In this document: in pieces, positions 47,460 to 58,602 of the stretch | Layout: every line of letters starts with the position of its first letter | Numbering within the stretch: position 1 is the stretch's first letter | NCBI RefSeq assembly: GCF_009602425.1 | Contig: NW_022261488.1 | Coordinates: 37,774 to 101,773, forward strand | Length of the DNA: 64,000 nucleotides | From: Actinia tenebrosa | Taxonomy: Eukaryota > Cnidaria > Anthozoa > Actiniaria > Actiniidae | Reading direction: 5' to 3' | Notes under the pieces: generated by a model | Seen by the model: only the letters and a program-made list of their open reading frames with translations | What the model was told of the DNA's origin: nothing | The model's database searches: none | Translations under genes and position numbers: made by a program

Positions 47460-49062
47460 TTTTATACCATGTTAATGTATAGTTCGATATGAAGTCGGAA
47501 AATAGACTCGGCCACAAATATAGACTTTGCCTATTTATCAAAGAGAGCTAGCGAAAATGTTAGGAAAATGGAATATTTTTATTTCCGAAAAGCTGTTGTT
47601 TATCGAAAAAAGTACCTCAAACAATGGACGTGAAAAACTAGTCGTCCGAAGAAAATTTCGCAAGAATTACATGTAAGGTCATAGCAAATTACTAAATGGC
47701 TGGCACTTCGTGTTATGAACACTTCAAGTTTTTTGTCACAGTTTTATAAAAAGCAAACTGTGTATTATCCCTTGAGTCAATCGGGTGGAAATAAGGTTAG
47801 AGTTAGGGTTATTTTGATCACTCGGTGTATTTGAACTCAATTTTTTGAGAGGGTTTGAAACAGAAAGTTCAGGAAATAAAAACGTGGGAAAAAAACTCGA
47901 AGTGTCCACGGTTCGAGTGTCCTCACTAAGAAGTGTTTTACTACATTAGAAAGTAACTTACATTAATCCTTTCGTTTTGTGCTCGTTCGTATTGTTTTCC
48001 TGATATTTAAATCTTTCTATTGTCTGATTTCGTATTCAATAACCATTACTGATGCCATGAAAGCGGCTTGTCTAATGCATATTGCAATAAGATTTAAATC
48101 TGGCTTTTGCAACTTGAAGTTTTTGTGTTGATTATCGAAGAAGAATCTTTTGTTTTGCTTTATCTCGTAGCTGCTTCTATGAGTTTTTTAGTATTCCTTA
48201 ACTATTTTACCAGAGTATTTATCACGGAATTTTACAGTTAGTTCAGTTTTTGCCCAAGCAAATAAAGTTAAGATCTGTTATGATATTTTAGAGCTCTTTT
48301 TATGTTTCTTTCGACCTGATTTTTCAAAAACCTCTGTTTTTGGCTCCCGGCATTCAAAATTATTTTACTCTTTTCTAGTCGTGCGAGGAATTGTGGTCAA
48401 AGATAAGTCGAATATGAAGATTTGCGACAGCCCCACGATGTGCTGTGCGCGTTAAGTTTTACTAGCTAGTCCTTCAAAAATATTATTTTTGGGATACATA
48501 TAAGGATTAAATATAATGTTAATAGCTTTGTTAGTGTGAGATTGGTAATTTATTAAACAAAGATTTGGTGTGTGAATGTTACTGCAGTTTTTCATTACGG
48601 GTTATTTTATTCTCCTTAATTCCTTCCTTCCTTCCTTCCTTCCTTCCTTCCTTCCTTGCTTCCTTTTTTCCTTCGTTCGTTCGCGCGTTCCTTCCTTTCA
48701 TATTTACATGCTGTCGTAAAACAGCCCAAAATGTACTGCAATGCCAAGTTGACCCATTTTTTCCCTCAACCTCGGAACGGCTTAAAGAATCAGCTCAGTG
48801 AGAAAATCTCCCAGAAATCCAATAACAACAATCATTCAAAAATACATGTATTTAATCGTTTTAAGAATCCTGCAATTCTATTTTACAAAATCTTATAATT
48901 TTTAACAGTTGTAAAAAATATACAAAGACATTTAAGCAAAGTCAAGTCAAAGGTAAACGATATATGTGTTTCTAGAAAGATGTTCTATTTGTCTACTACC
49001 TGATTATTTAAAAGAACAGACTCGATTTAGTCTGTATTTTGACTTTTGTACATATTTGTAAT
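47460..49062. other. DMRT 3' flank
   Basis: Probable 3' UTR of DMRT (AATAAA at about 48261 is a candidate polyadenylation signal), then AT-rich DNA. A (CCTT)n microsatellite runs from about 48620 to 48695. No gene recognised. Confidence 0.45.
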
Positions 49063-49212
49063 ATGGCGACCAATTTGAATAACTATTTTACACTGACAAG
49101 CGACTGACTAGCCTCCCATACACGTGAAAACGCTTTTATGTTTCCACGTGAACACGAGGCTAGTCAGTCGCTAGTCAGTCCAGAACGATCGGTTATTCAA
49201 ATTGGTCGCCAT
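49063..49212. mobile_element. Palindromic MITE, ATGGCGACCAATTTGAATAA ends, copy 1
   Basis: The ends ATGGCGACCAATTTGAATAA and the complement at 49190-49212 are inverted, and the interior folds too (GACTAGCCTC...GAGGCTAGTC around CACGTG blocks). A second copy is at 59480-59631 and a truncated one at 51341-51412. Confidence 0.75.
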
Positions 49213-49485
49213 GTTTTGATTCGGTGTATATATTTTGTTTTTGTACACTGAATAAACTTCGTGCATGCTTGTGAGACCTCGTAGAGATAGAGATTCTCCT
49301 TCCCAGTCACCTTGTTACTAGTCTCCGCTAAGAAACGAATAGCTCTGAGCAAATTCGACTGAGCGGCTTTAAAAAGTCGTATCTTTCCATTATTGCATTA
49401 GAAAATCCAATGAAAGTTGAAATTACCCAGGGCCTTGATTTCTTGTCGGATAAAAGTGAACCGCAAGATCTGGGAACTACAACGG

Positions 49486-49832
49486 CAATCTCGTACCCAG
49501 AGCCTGCGTTTCTTCTGGCCTGCAGCGAAGAACGAGGGCTCTGGCATAATCCATTTTTTGAGACCAGGATTTCTTGGACTTCCGGTTTAAAAGCGCATGC
49601 GTTCAAAGACTTGCCAAAAATTAAAAATATTTTCCCGATTTCTAATTTTTCCTATGATCTTTATTTTGATTTTTACTTCGATTTTTGCTTTGATTTAATT
49701 TTTAATTTGATTATTTTGATCGGTTATATATCTCTTATTCGAAAATTGCGCATGCGCCAAAAAATGGACTATGGCAGAGCCCTCGTTCTTCGCTGCAGGC
49801 CAAAAGAAACGCAGGCTCTGGGTACGAGATTG
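49486..49832. mobile_element. Mutator-like MITE with about 75-bp terminal inverted repeats, copy B
   Basis: Same element as 27598-27906. An exact 9-bp duplication CTACAACGG lies on both sides (49477-49485 and 49833-49841). The ends read CAATCTCGTACCCAGAGCCT then GCGTTTCTTCTGGCC. Both copies carry TTGCGCATGCGCCAAA inside the right arm and GCGCATGCG inside the left arm. No coding capacity. Confidence 0.92.
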
Positions 49833-49934
49833 CTACAACGGGCTTTCCTTTATGCTGACGCAGATGCGCAGTACGCATGCGCAGTTCTGTGTGTTTTACC
49901 CTCTTTCAAATCTTGTATTTTCAGGTACTTTTAT

Positions 49935-52900
49935 TCAACCCTGATATTGATTACGGTTATATTGGTAACCACTATTTCTATTATGCTGGGTTCTGCGGTT
50001 TTGGGTAGTGTAACGGCTTTGGGCGTTGCGATTACGGTTGTACTGGGTGTTACGGTTGTATTGAGTATTACGATTTTGGACGTTCTGATTTTGGGTGTTC
50101 CTGCTGTACTGGTAGCGATTTTGAATGTTACGATTAGGGATGTTACGATTATATTGGTTACGATTTTGGATGTTACGATTTTGATTGTNNNNNNNNNNNN
50201 NNNNNNNNNNNNNNNNNNNNNNNNNNNNNNNNNNNNNNNNNNNNNNNNNNNNNNNNNNNNNNNNNNNNNNNNNNNNNNNNNNNNNNNNNNNNNNNNNNNN
50301 NNNNNNNNNNNNNNNNNNNNNNNNNNNNNNNNNNNNNNNNNNNNNNNNNNNNNNNNNNNNNNNNNNNNNNNNNNNNNNNNNNNNNNNNNNNNNNNNNNNN
50401 NNNNNNNNNNNNNNNNNNNNNNNNNNNNNNNNNNNNNNNNNNNNNNNNNNNNNNNNNNNNNNNNNNNNNNNNNNNNNNNNNNNNNNNNNNNNNNNNNNNN
50501 NNNNNNNNNNNNNNNNNNNNNNNNNNNNNNNNNNNNNNNNNNNNNNNNNNNNNNNNNNNNNNNNNNNNNNNNNNNNNNNNNNNNNNNNNNNNNNNNNNNN
50601 NNNNNNNNNNNNNNNNNNNNNNNNNNNNNNNNNNNNNNNNNNNNNNNNNNNNNNNNNNNNNNNNNNNNNNNNNNNNNNNNNNNNNNNNNNNNNNNNNNNN
50701 NNNNNNNNNNNNNNNNNNNNNNNNNNNNNNNNNNNNNNNNNNNNNNNNNNNNNNNNNNNNNNNNNNNNNNNNNNNNNNNNNNNNNNNNNNNNNNNNNNNN
50801 NNNNNNNNNNNNNNNNNNNNNNNNNNNNNNNNNNNNNNNNNNNNNNNNNNNNNNNNNNNNNNNNNNNNNNNNNNNNNNNNNNNNNNNNNNNNNNNNNNNN
50901 NNNNNNNNNNNNNNNNNNNNNNNNNNNNNNNNNNNNNNNNNNNNNNNNNNNNNNNNNNNNNNNNNNNNNNNNNNNNNNNNNNNNNNNNNNNNNNNTTCTT
51001 ATGTTCTCCCTCCTTCTCTGCTCTGCCAACTTCCTTTCCCTATCCAATCTTTGCTTTTCCGCCAATTGTCTGGCCTTCTTCTCCTTGTCCAAGCGTTGCT
51101 GGTGTGCTAATTTTCTAGCCCTCTCTTGTTGCAAACGTCTTAGTTCTGCTAATTTCCTGGCTCGTTCTTTCGCTGACAGTCTTTGAAGTTCTAGTCTTCG
51201 TGCCTTTTCTTGAGCCAGGAGTCTTGCTCTTTCCCTGGCCATCTTTTCTGCCAATATCCTTGCTTTTTCTTCAAGTGCTCTCTGCCGAATCAATCCTTGA
51301 CGGATGATTTCTAAAACGGAAAAAACAAAACAAATACGTCATACACTGAATCGAAATATGGCTGACTAGAGACTGACTAGCCTCGTGTTCACGTGGAAAA
51401 ATAAAAGCGTTAGGGTTAGATGAGTTGCAAGACAACGGGAAGCCATTTCAAAGTTACGGCATGTCGAACCGTGTACGTGCTGTAAATCAGTACCGTATGT
51501 TTCCCACTCGTGCGATAACTGCTATAAGGTATACTGAAGAAATCTCAAGGGAAAGACTTGAGCTTCTCAAGACTTAAGACAAGAAAATCAACTATAAAAT
51601 ACCAACCATCACAGACTCTTTCTCTTATTTCCTTGACTCGTTTGCTGAGCGCAGCGTAGGACTCCACGTACAGCACATAGTCCTCACTCGTCGACATATC
51701 AATAAGTTCTTTCCTATCCACACCGTTGCCAATTCCCAAAGTTACTATGGTTACCCCCATGGTTTTGAGTTTAGCTGCCGCTTGGGACGTGCGTCGGAAG
51801 GAATCGGACTTGCCGTCGGTCATCACGAGAGCAATCCTTGGGACGTCCATACGACTGCCCGCTGTCTGGGAAAAAAGAGTCGTTCGTGCCAGATCTAGAG
51901 CCTGTAAAAAATAGATACCATGTTTCAATTGTTCGTTTGGACGTTGCGTCATCATCGCCATGTTGGAGGCATTTGACAATAGATTTCTCAATAGAGCATG
52001 TGCATGTTACGTCATAGCCGCCATCTTGGTTGACGATAACAAAGCATTCCTCATTAGCTTCTCTTGTTAGATCAACCAACATAGCGGTTGTTTCATTGTT
52101 ATTTATATCTCAAGGGATTTGATCTACGCGGTTGCACACACTGTGTAGCCTCCTTTGTTAATAACATGGCTGCCATGTCTTTATAGTTCTTTTGGAATGT
52201 TTGCATCCCATTGTATAACGTTAATAACGAATGAGTTCCTGTAGGTATGTAAAGTATGTAAAGAATGTAAACCATGTAACGGTACTGAACAATTTATTGA
52301 TTGACGGCAGTCTATTTCCCTGTTTGCGAACAACGCTTAGCAATGAAAAGAAAGGTAAAAAAAATACTTCTCAAGCTTACCTTTTCTGTGTGGGTCTCCC
52401 CTTGCACGAACAACATGTCGTCGATTGCCTTCTTCAACTCGAGGACGTTGTGATGTTTCTTCAACCCGAAGATGACGTCTGCATCATTAGCAAAACGAAT
52501 GAGACCAACGTGCGTTTCGTTGTTGGTGACCTGGAATCCTCGCATCACCTACAGGGAAAGACGGGAAATTGAAAAAATTAATCTGGAAAAATTTTAACCG
52601 CCACCCGGTTGGCTCGGCCGGTTAGTTGGGCACTGGACTGTTGTAGGGAAGTCATAGCTGTAATCCCTGGCCTAACCAACACTTTCTCGGGGTGTTAAAA
52701 TATCATCGTAGAAGGTACTGATTTTGCTCGAAACATTTCTACAAAGGGTTAGATCTTAGCAAAGGTATGTTGGGCTACAGTACGTTATCAGTGCCGAATC
52801 CAAATCGATAGTACGTGGTCATCCTCTCTAAATGAATCCATTTTGAAATCCTTAATTTCAGCGGAGTTTACCTCACCACATTCTACCGCGTGTAACGAGT

Positions 52901-55900
52901 TGGCTTTTTTCTAGGGGCGCGCCTCGCGAGGACCTTAGAGTCAGTCCGCCTGCCCCTTATAACGCTTGTTCGGCTTATTCAATGATTCAATTTTTTGTTG
53001 TTACCACTCAAGAGCGATGAAATGTCGTGTTGGTATTGCTATTTAGTCGTAAACGATTCGTTCATTCCTGCGGTAATTTTGTGCTTTCTTACCTTAAGCA
53101 TGAACTCCTTGGCTTTTTTGAATCCCTCTTCAGTCACGCTACCTGACGCGTCCACGATGAACGCCAAGTCAGACTTTCCTTTGCATTCTGTATTTATAAA
53201 ACTCAATTCAGTATTTTACAATGTATAACTAGATAAAACATGATATAGCCCTATAGTTGTTTACTAGGTTGCCTGTAGTATATGTAGGTCCAGAACTGAA
53301 CAACTTTGCTGTTTGAGCCAAAACTGTTCTACGGTTTGAATGGGCCTATGTGACGAAAAAACTTGGTGTATGAAATACTGTTAATGCGCAAGTTGCGAAA
53401 ATACTCCAGTTTCGAATTCTCTGTTGCTCATAGTTAGCGGGGCTCGATCGATTTCGTATGGACTGATTTTTTTTAACTATTCACATGTCCCAGTGAAGGT
53501 CCGTGGAATTTCAAAGTGTTTGTATTGTCGAAGTTGTGCATTCTTTTCTACCGTCGGTATTTGTAAATACACAGAAATGACTGTTAAACCTGAGTAAATG
53601 AGCCTGTTATCTAGGAACATAGCGGTATTTTGCGAATTCGAAAATGGCCTATTTTGGATCCAAAACTTACTTTTAGTTTTACAAACAAATGGCATCTTGT
53701 TGATACAGAACTCTTCGTCCCATTTTCCCCATTCTGGATCAGCTAGAATCGCTACACAAGCTTCTCTTGGCTTCCTCGACAAGCTGGTATTTTTTGGTGC
53801 CCCTTCGGTCCATTTTGTATAGTTGACAGGCCCACGATCCGTCCACTTGAATGAGCCCTTGCTGAAAATGTCCGTGGCGCCAATCCAAAGTCCTTTGAAG
53901 CCCAAGACCTGGCGGATTTGTCTTATTCTTTCTGTCACCCATTCGCTTTCTTCGGAGTTATAGATGGAGAGCAAGTGACCTGACTCAGCTTCTTGGCAGT
54001 ACAGCTCTGCCTCTGACCACGTCATGGAGTCGTAAGGAAGAGGGATGAACTTGTACTCGTAGTAGTTCCATTCCCATGCTACAAAACAGAAAAAATAGTT
54101 TCCTATATGAGCTTAAAGGCCTTGTTACACGTTGAAACGTTTAGCTGCAAGTTGTGTGCATTTTTCCCACAAGTGCACACAAGTTTCAGTTAAAAGTTTC
54201 AATGTGTAAAGGAGTTTGTAAAATGAACGAAAAAAGATTTAATTTATGTGATTCTTGGTCAGGAATTTTTGTCTTAAAATTCGGACACACTTCAAAAATA
54301 TAATATCCGTCGATTTATGAATTCTGCCACTCGGCTACAGTAAATGTTTTTTTTTCTAGAACATATATTCAAAAGTCGACGTGCTTAGTTCACGTTGCTT
54401 TTTAATGTTTTTTTCTTCTGAATACGATAAAGAAATAATTTTCGTTGTACGCTTTCTAATCGTTAACAAAATATGCAAAATCCGACTATTGATTAGAATT
54501 TTCTGCTATGATATGATTTCATTCAGGCTCATCGTAGAGTCGTTAGTCTACTTTAGTCACACGGTCGAATGCTTGATAAAACAAAAACAACATGAAACAT
54601 GAAACTACTATAGTGTATTCTTAATAAAACAAACTGCTCTAATGCAATGTTTGACTGCGATACCTTGAAGGTGTCACTAAACGTAACATGAAACTACTTT
54701 ATGTCAATCAGAGTCTAAACTTTTTTGACCAAAGCTCCTCATGGTTAGAAGACAATGCATTGTACAAGATTTTGAGTCGCTTGGATCGCTAAAGTATTGT
54801 TACATCAGTAACAGTATTGTCACATACCGTAGCCAAAACGCTTATTATCTTTCAGTCTTTTTGGGACCTCTGTGAAACAAAATAAAGAACAAGGGTTATG
54901 TATGTCAAGGAGGATAGGGCGATAAAGAAGGAAAGTGGATGAGGGAGAGAGGAAAGGAAGGAAGGANGGGNGGGNGGGAGAGNGGGNGGGGGNGGGAGGG
55001 AGGAAGGAAGGCAGGCAGGGAGAAAGGAAGGAATAAAGGGAGGTAGGAAGGAAGGAAGGAAGGGAGGAAGGAAGGAAGGGAGGGAGAGAGGGAGAGGAAG
55101 AAAAGAACGACAGCAAAGTCGGTAGGCAAGGGGGATACGTACACTGCATAATTCAGTGACATTTCTCACGCATTTTTTAATCCCCTAAATTACCTTGCGA
55201 TTTACAAATATATCCAAAACTCTGGAAGCAATCATCGTCACTCCATGTTGGAGTACCACTATTAGGATCCATGGAAATACAATACTCGTGCCCAAAAGCC
55301 TTCTTGGGAGGTCTGTTTGGTTCTCCTTCTGCCCACGGTGCCTCTCTGTACTTGAACGGTGAACCATCAACAAATTCATAAACACCTCTAAGTCGTTTAT
55401 CAGTTGCCCCGATCCAGAACTTCCCCATGTAATCCAGCTCCTTGGTGAGGTTGTGCATGAGTTGGTTGACCCAGTTCCCTTCTTTCTTGTCGCCTATTGT
55501 CAAGAGGTTACCGCTCTCTTCGATCCGGCAGATTTCTTCTGCTTCGAACCAGGATCTTTTGTCTTCCTTGGGAAGGACCACTTTGTATATGTAGGGTCCA
55601 TTCTGGAAAACTAGGGATGAGAATACAAAAAACATCTGTCAAGAATGTCTCACTAGCAACCGCTTTCCCTCTGCGTCTGCTTCAGTGTGAGCGCCACCCT
55701 CTCCCCGTAATGAAGTGCTGATTCTGGGAACATGAATACGTACTGACTCTAGTTGCTTTTCCCCAAGGGTAGGGGGTGTGGGGTTTTCAATGCATACCCC
55801 CACCGCAAATCCGCATTCAAGTCCATGAACGTTTTCCGATCCCCTCCCAAAAGATATGTGACTAGCCCCTACCCCAAGGAGAAAAGATTGTGAGCTTATA

Positions 55901-56617
55901 TATAATATTCCATTCCCAGGCTCATGACATGATCCATGTTTTCTAGTCTCCTGATAAAAAGGTCGAGCTTATTTTCGATCGACGGGCGTAGATGTATACC
56001 TTCCATGCACTGTCTTAAAAAATGCCGAGATTAGTATTCTTAACATTCCTTCGTGTTTTTGATTACTTTAAAACATCACACACGTACCACTCGAGAAAAA
56101 GGACTGATTAGTAATAGATCTGCAAAGACCGAAATGTTGTACATCAATCTAACTTGCTTTCTCTCGTTGTAGCTTGCCTGGATTCTCAGTTGGAATATGC
56201 GGAGTTTTGCTTTACTAAGCCTTGAGTTGGATTCTTTGCCGCCATAACTTTACTTTACTCAGCCCTGGTTAGAGGAATTTTTTGCTTAACTCGCTGTTGT
56301 GTAAACTTCGGTGCGATTTTCAATCCAAGAATAGAGTTTTGGTAGAATATCGTAAAACAATTGATCGCATCAAACTGCGCAAAACGTCTTCAACCGCATT
56401 ACGCATATACGAGGATGAAGTAATAGCACTACGAAAATATTTGTGCTCAAAAATTATCAAAGTTATTCATACAAAAACTAATGATTACAGAATGTAACTT
56501 ACAATACCCAGAAGGCGCGCTTCGGGAATTCGAGCCATCCTGCGCTGTGCAAACTGTAGCAGCGAAAATTACTATAACGATGAGAAATGCGACGTTCAAG
56601 CGGTCTTGTTTCGTCAT
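49935..56617 (-). CDS. Secreted CTLD-CTLD-VWA protein with coiled coil and Asn/Arg/Gln-rich repeat tail
   Basis: Eight exons on minus: 56503-56617, 55194-55610, 54828-54869, 53671-54078, 53093-53187, 52381-52548, 51607-51901, 49935-51310, the last holding an assembly gap. If the gap size is right the protein is 971 aa. A signal peptide (VAFLIVIVIFAATVCTA) is followed by CTLD1 with FWIGATD, the EPN triplet (WAEGEPN) and WSDDDC, and by a short linker. CTLD2 has LWIGATD, GAPKN instead of EPN, and KWDEEFC. The complete VWA domain has the MIDAS residues DASGS, GETHTEK and MTDGKSD. Then comes an about 100-residue Arg/Glu/Ala/Gln helix (RARKLAELRRLQQERARK) and, after the gap, QNRN-type repeats to the stop. 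Likely an extracellular-matrix or mucus protein; a role in skeleton or adhesion is speculation. I know no named family with this exact order. Confidence 0.88.
50189..50995. other. Assembly gap (807 N)
   Basis: A run of N inside the last exon of the CTLD-VWA gene. The same frame is open on both sides (coil side and QNRN side), so the missing part is probably more coding repeat. The gap size may be nominal. Confidence 0.98.
51341..51412. mobile_element. Truncated copy of the ATGGCGACC-family MITE
   Basis: CACTGAATCGAAATATGGCT then GACTAG...GACTGACTAGCCTCGTGTTC then ACGTGGAAAA matches parts of the copies at 49063 and 59480 but lacks one end. It lies in the intron before the last CTLD-VWA exon. 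Confidence 0.55.
52598..52700 (+). mobile_element. tRNA-SINE head (tentative)
   Basis: CCGGTTGGCTCGGCCGGTTA then GTTGGGCACTGGACTG has the shape of a tRNA A-box region, and the following GTCATAGCTGTAATCCCTGG sits where a decayed B box would be. It lies in a CTLD-VWA intron. Confidence 0.4.
54940..55105. repeat. (GGAA)n purine microsatellite with ambiguous bases
   Basis: GGAAGGAAGG and GGGAGGGAGA units between CTLD exons, with several N at 54967-54993 marking uncertain assembly. The Ser/Pro/Leu frames on minus are artefacts. Confidence 0.95.
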
Positions 56618-57592
56618 GGTGGAGCTGAAGTTACTTTGAACTCCAATTCCTTTGCACAATAGAGTAAAATGTCCGAGTAGCGAAACGTAAGAGATACGAA
56701 CGCACTTCTTAATTTCCATTTTTGATGACTTGAAGAAAGCATATGTCAATTTTGACAGTTCATTCGCGCTTTCTTTGAAAATATCAAATAACATTTGAAA
56801 GGTAAATAGAATAAAAAATACAAAATAAGTTTACTTGTTTGCTAGATATGCTCTCGATAACTCATCGAATTGATTTGCTTCGAAAAGAATTCAGTGATTT
56901 CGTCAGAGTTAGAAACAGATTTCGAATTTATTGTCGAGTTATTTGCTGGTGGGCTCGAAAGGTAGGTCTTTGGTTCAAATACTGATTTGATGAGCTAGAT
57001 CAAGCGCCTTTCCAGCTGAGCGATGAAAGCTGCGCGCAAAGCATGATGGGACGAAATGGCCGGTCCTAAGCATTTTTGGAATTTGAAAGAACGAAGCAAA
57101 TATGGCAGTAAAATGAAATAGTTTTTATTCTTCCTTTTCATATTTCTGCTCTTGTAGCCACGTATATTATATTTTAGTCAAAAGAAAACAAAAAAATACG
57201 CAAAAGTTGGGTTACAGTAGTGTGGGAACGAGGGCCGGAGGCAAAAAAGCTAAACGCGCTGTGATTGGCTGAAACAAAATTCACCGCTATGGTGGTTAAG
57301 AAAACGATCTTGTAACGACAAGTTATAGTAGAAACGAGGTAAACCCTCGTAATTCAGGGAAAAAACTCCCGGGGAGGGGCAGGGCGAGTTCGTCACCTCT
57401 CGCTTCGCACGCGGCTTTGATTCTTAAAACGAATCTGGCAATCTTGTGTCGTTCACGCGATGTTAGGGAGAAGACTGGGTCGAGTTGGCATTGCAGTGCA
57501 TTGTGGGGCTGGTTTAGGGGGAAATATATTCCAAGATGGCGTCTTCTTACTATACCAACTAAACTTGTTGACACACTTGATTCTGTGGCTAG
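56618..57592. other. Upstream flank of the CTLD-VWA gene
   Basis: Should contain the promoter of the minus-strand gene. No other gene and no clear repeat until the MITE at 57593. Confidence 0.35.
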
Positions 57593-57775
57593 TAGCCTGC
57601 GTAGCCGCTCTTGAGAGGGGGAATGGGTATGAGGGAAGTAAATCTATTCTTTGATTGGAGGCGGCAAACGCTGAAACAATAGGACTGTTGCAGGCTCTCC
57701 CTCCCTCCCTCCTCCTCAATCCCCCTCCTTAATCTTCATCCCCATTTCCCCTCCCAAGAGCCGCTACGCAGTCTA
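57593..57775. mobile_element. Mutator-like MITE, TAG.CTGCGTAGC ends, 9-bp TSD
   Basis: TAGCCTGCGTAGCCGCTCTT then GAGAGGGG is mirrored at the right end (rc TAGACTGCGTAGCGGCTCTT then GGGAGGGG). The flanks TGTGGCTAG (57584-57592) and AGTGGCTAG (57776-57784) agree at 8 of 9 positions. Confidence 0.75.
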
Positions 57776-57784
57776 AGTGGCTAG

Positions 57785-58196
57785 CAGATTAAGGTTCAAA
57801 ATATATTAAGGAATTTTAGTAGGTCATGGTGGATTTGACACGTTTTTTTCACCGGACGTGGTGTATCCATCGTCGAGCTCAAGACCAGACCATCCTTAGG
57901 CTTAGCGTAAATTCTTTAAATCATGCTCAAGATTTCGAGAAAATATGTAGGAATTCCGCAAAGCCAATGCCGATAGATATGTGAAGGCATTTATGCCGTC
58001 AAAGTGCATAATTCAGAGGATTAAATCTCCGGAAAGACGCAAATGAAGAAAAATAATCCCAAGTGAGAATGAAAAGGAAAGATTAAAATATCGCAGAACG
58101 AAAAGACCTGTTTAGAATCCGTAAAATACATGTTCTTCGACTGAATACAGGTTTCAGTATTTACAACTAGGTCAGCCTCGAGTTTGCGTCAAATTT
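57785..58196. other. Gene-free stretch
   Basis: No gene, and no repeat that I could recognise. Confidence 0.3.
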
Positions 58197-58345
58197 ATCA
58201 TGTGTTCCAGTGAAGTTCCGTGGAATTTCAAAAGTGTCTGTATTGTAAGTTGTGCATTCTTTACTTGACCGTTGGTATTTTTTGAATAAGGATGACTGGA
58301 ATGAGAATAACCCTGAATAAATGAATTTGTAATTAATAAACACAG
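58197..58345 (-). repeat. Diverged copy of a CTLD-VWA intron segment
   Basis: CATGTGTTCCAGTGAAGTTC then CGTGGAATTTCAAA...TGTATTGT...AAGTTGTGCATTCTTT runs in parallel with 53484-53640, the intron next to the CTLD2 exon. It is interrupted at its right side by the MITE at 58351, after which CGAATTC and flanking words resume. It is either a remnant of a tandem gene duplication or two copies of one dispersed repeat. Confidence 0.6.
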
Positions 58346-58350
58346 CAATA

Positions 58351-58602
58351 GAGTGCTTTTAGTCTCACTGTTGAATAGGTGACGTCACCTAAATTTGAAA
58401 CTACGAGTAAACAGCTACTGAGATCTGGGGGGAAAAGATGATACAAATGAATGTCTATTCACTCATTCTCTCGTAAAACAACCCCCCCTGATTAGCATGA
58501 CCGTTATTTGGCGCGCTTTTACTATTTTAGGTGACTATTTTAAGTAAATAGTTATCTAAGATAAATTTATCTAACTATTCTACAGTGAGACTAAAAGCAC
58601 TC
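58351..58602. mobile_element. TA-flanked MITE, GAGTGCTTTTAGTCTCACTG ends
   Basis: The first 28 bp (GAGTGCTTTTAGTCTCACTG then TTGAATAG) match the inverted right end at 27 of 28 positions. TA flanks both sides. It is 252 bp, non-coding, and young-looking because its ends agree so well. It sits inside the duplicated block that resembles the CTLD-VWA intron. Confidence 0.8.

Noticed and set aside
49410-51110. Very long open frames across the N run on both strands
   Set aside because: Length comes from N codons. Only the minus frame has coding signal on both sides of the gap; the plus frames are its shadow plus the MITE.
54820-55169. Ser/Leu/Pro-rich proline-repeat frames on minus
   Set aside because: Purine microsatellite with ambiguous bases; it overlaps an intron between CTLD exons.
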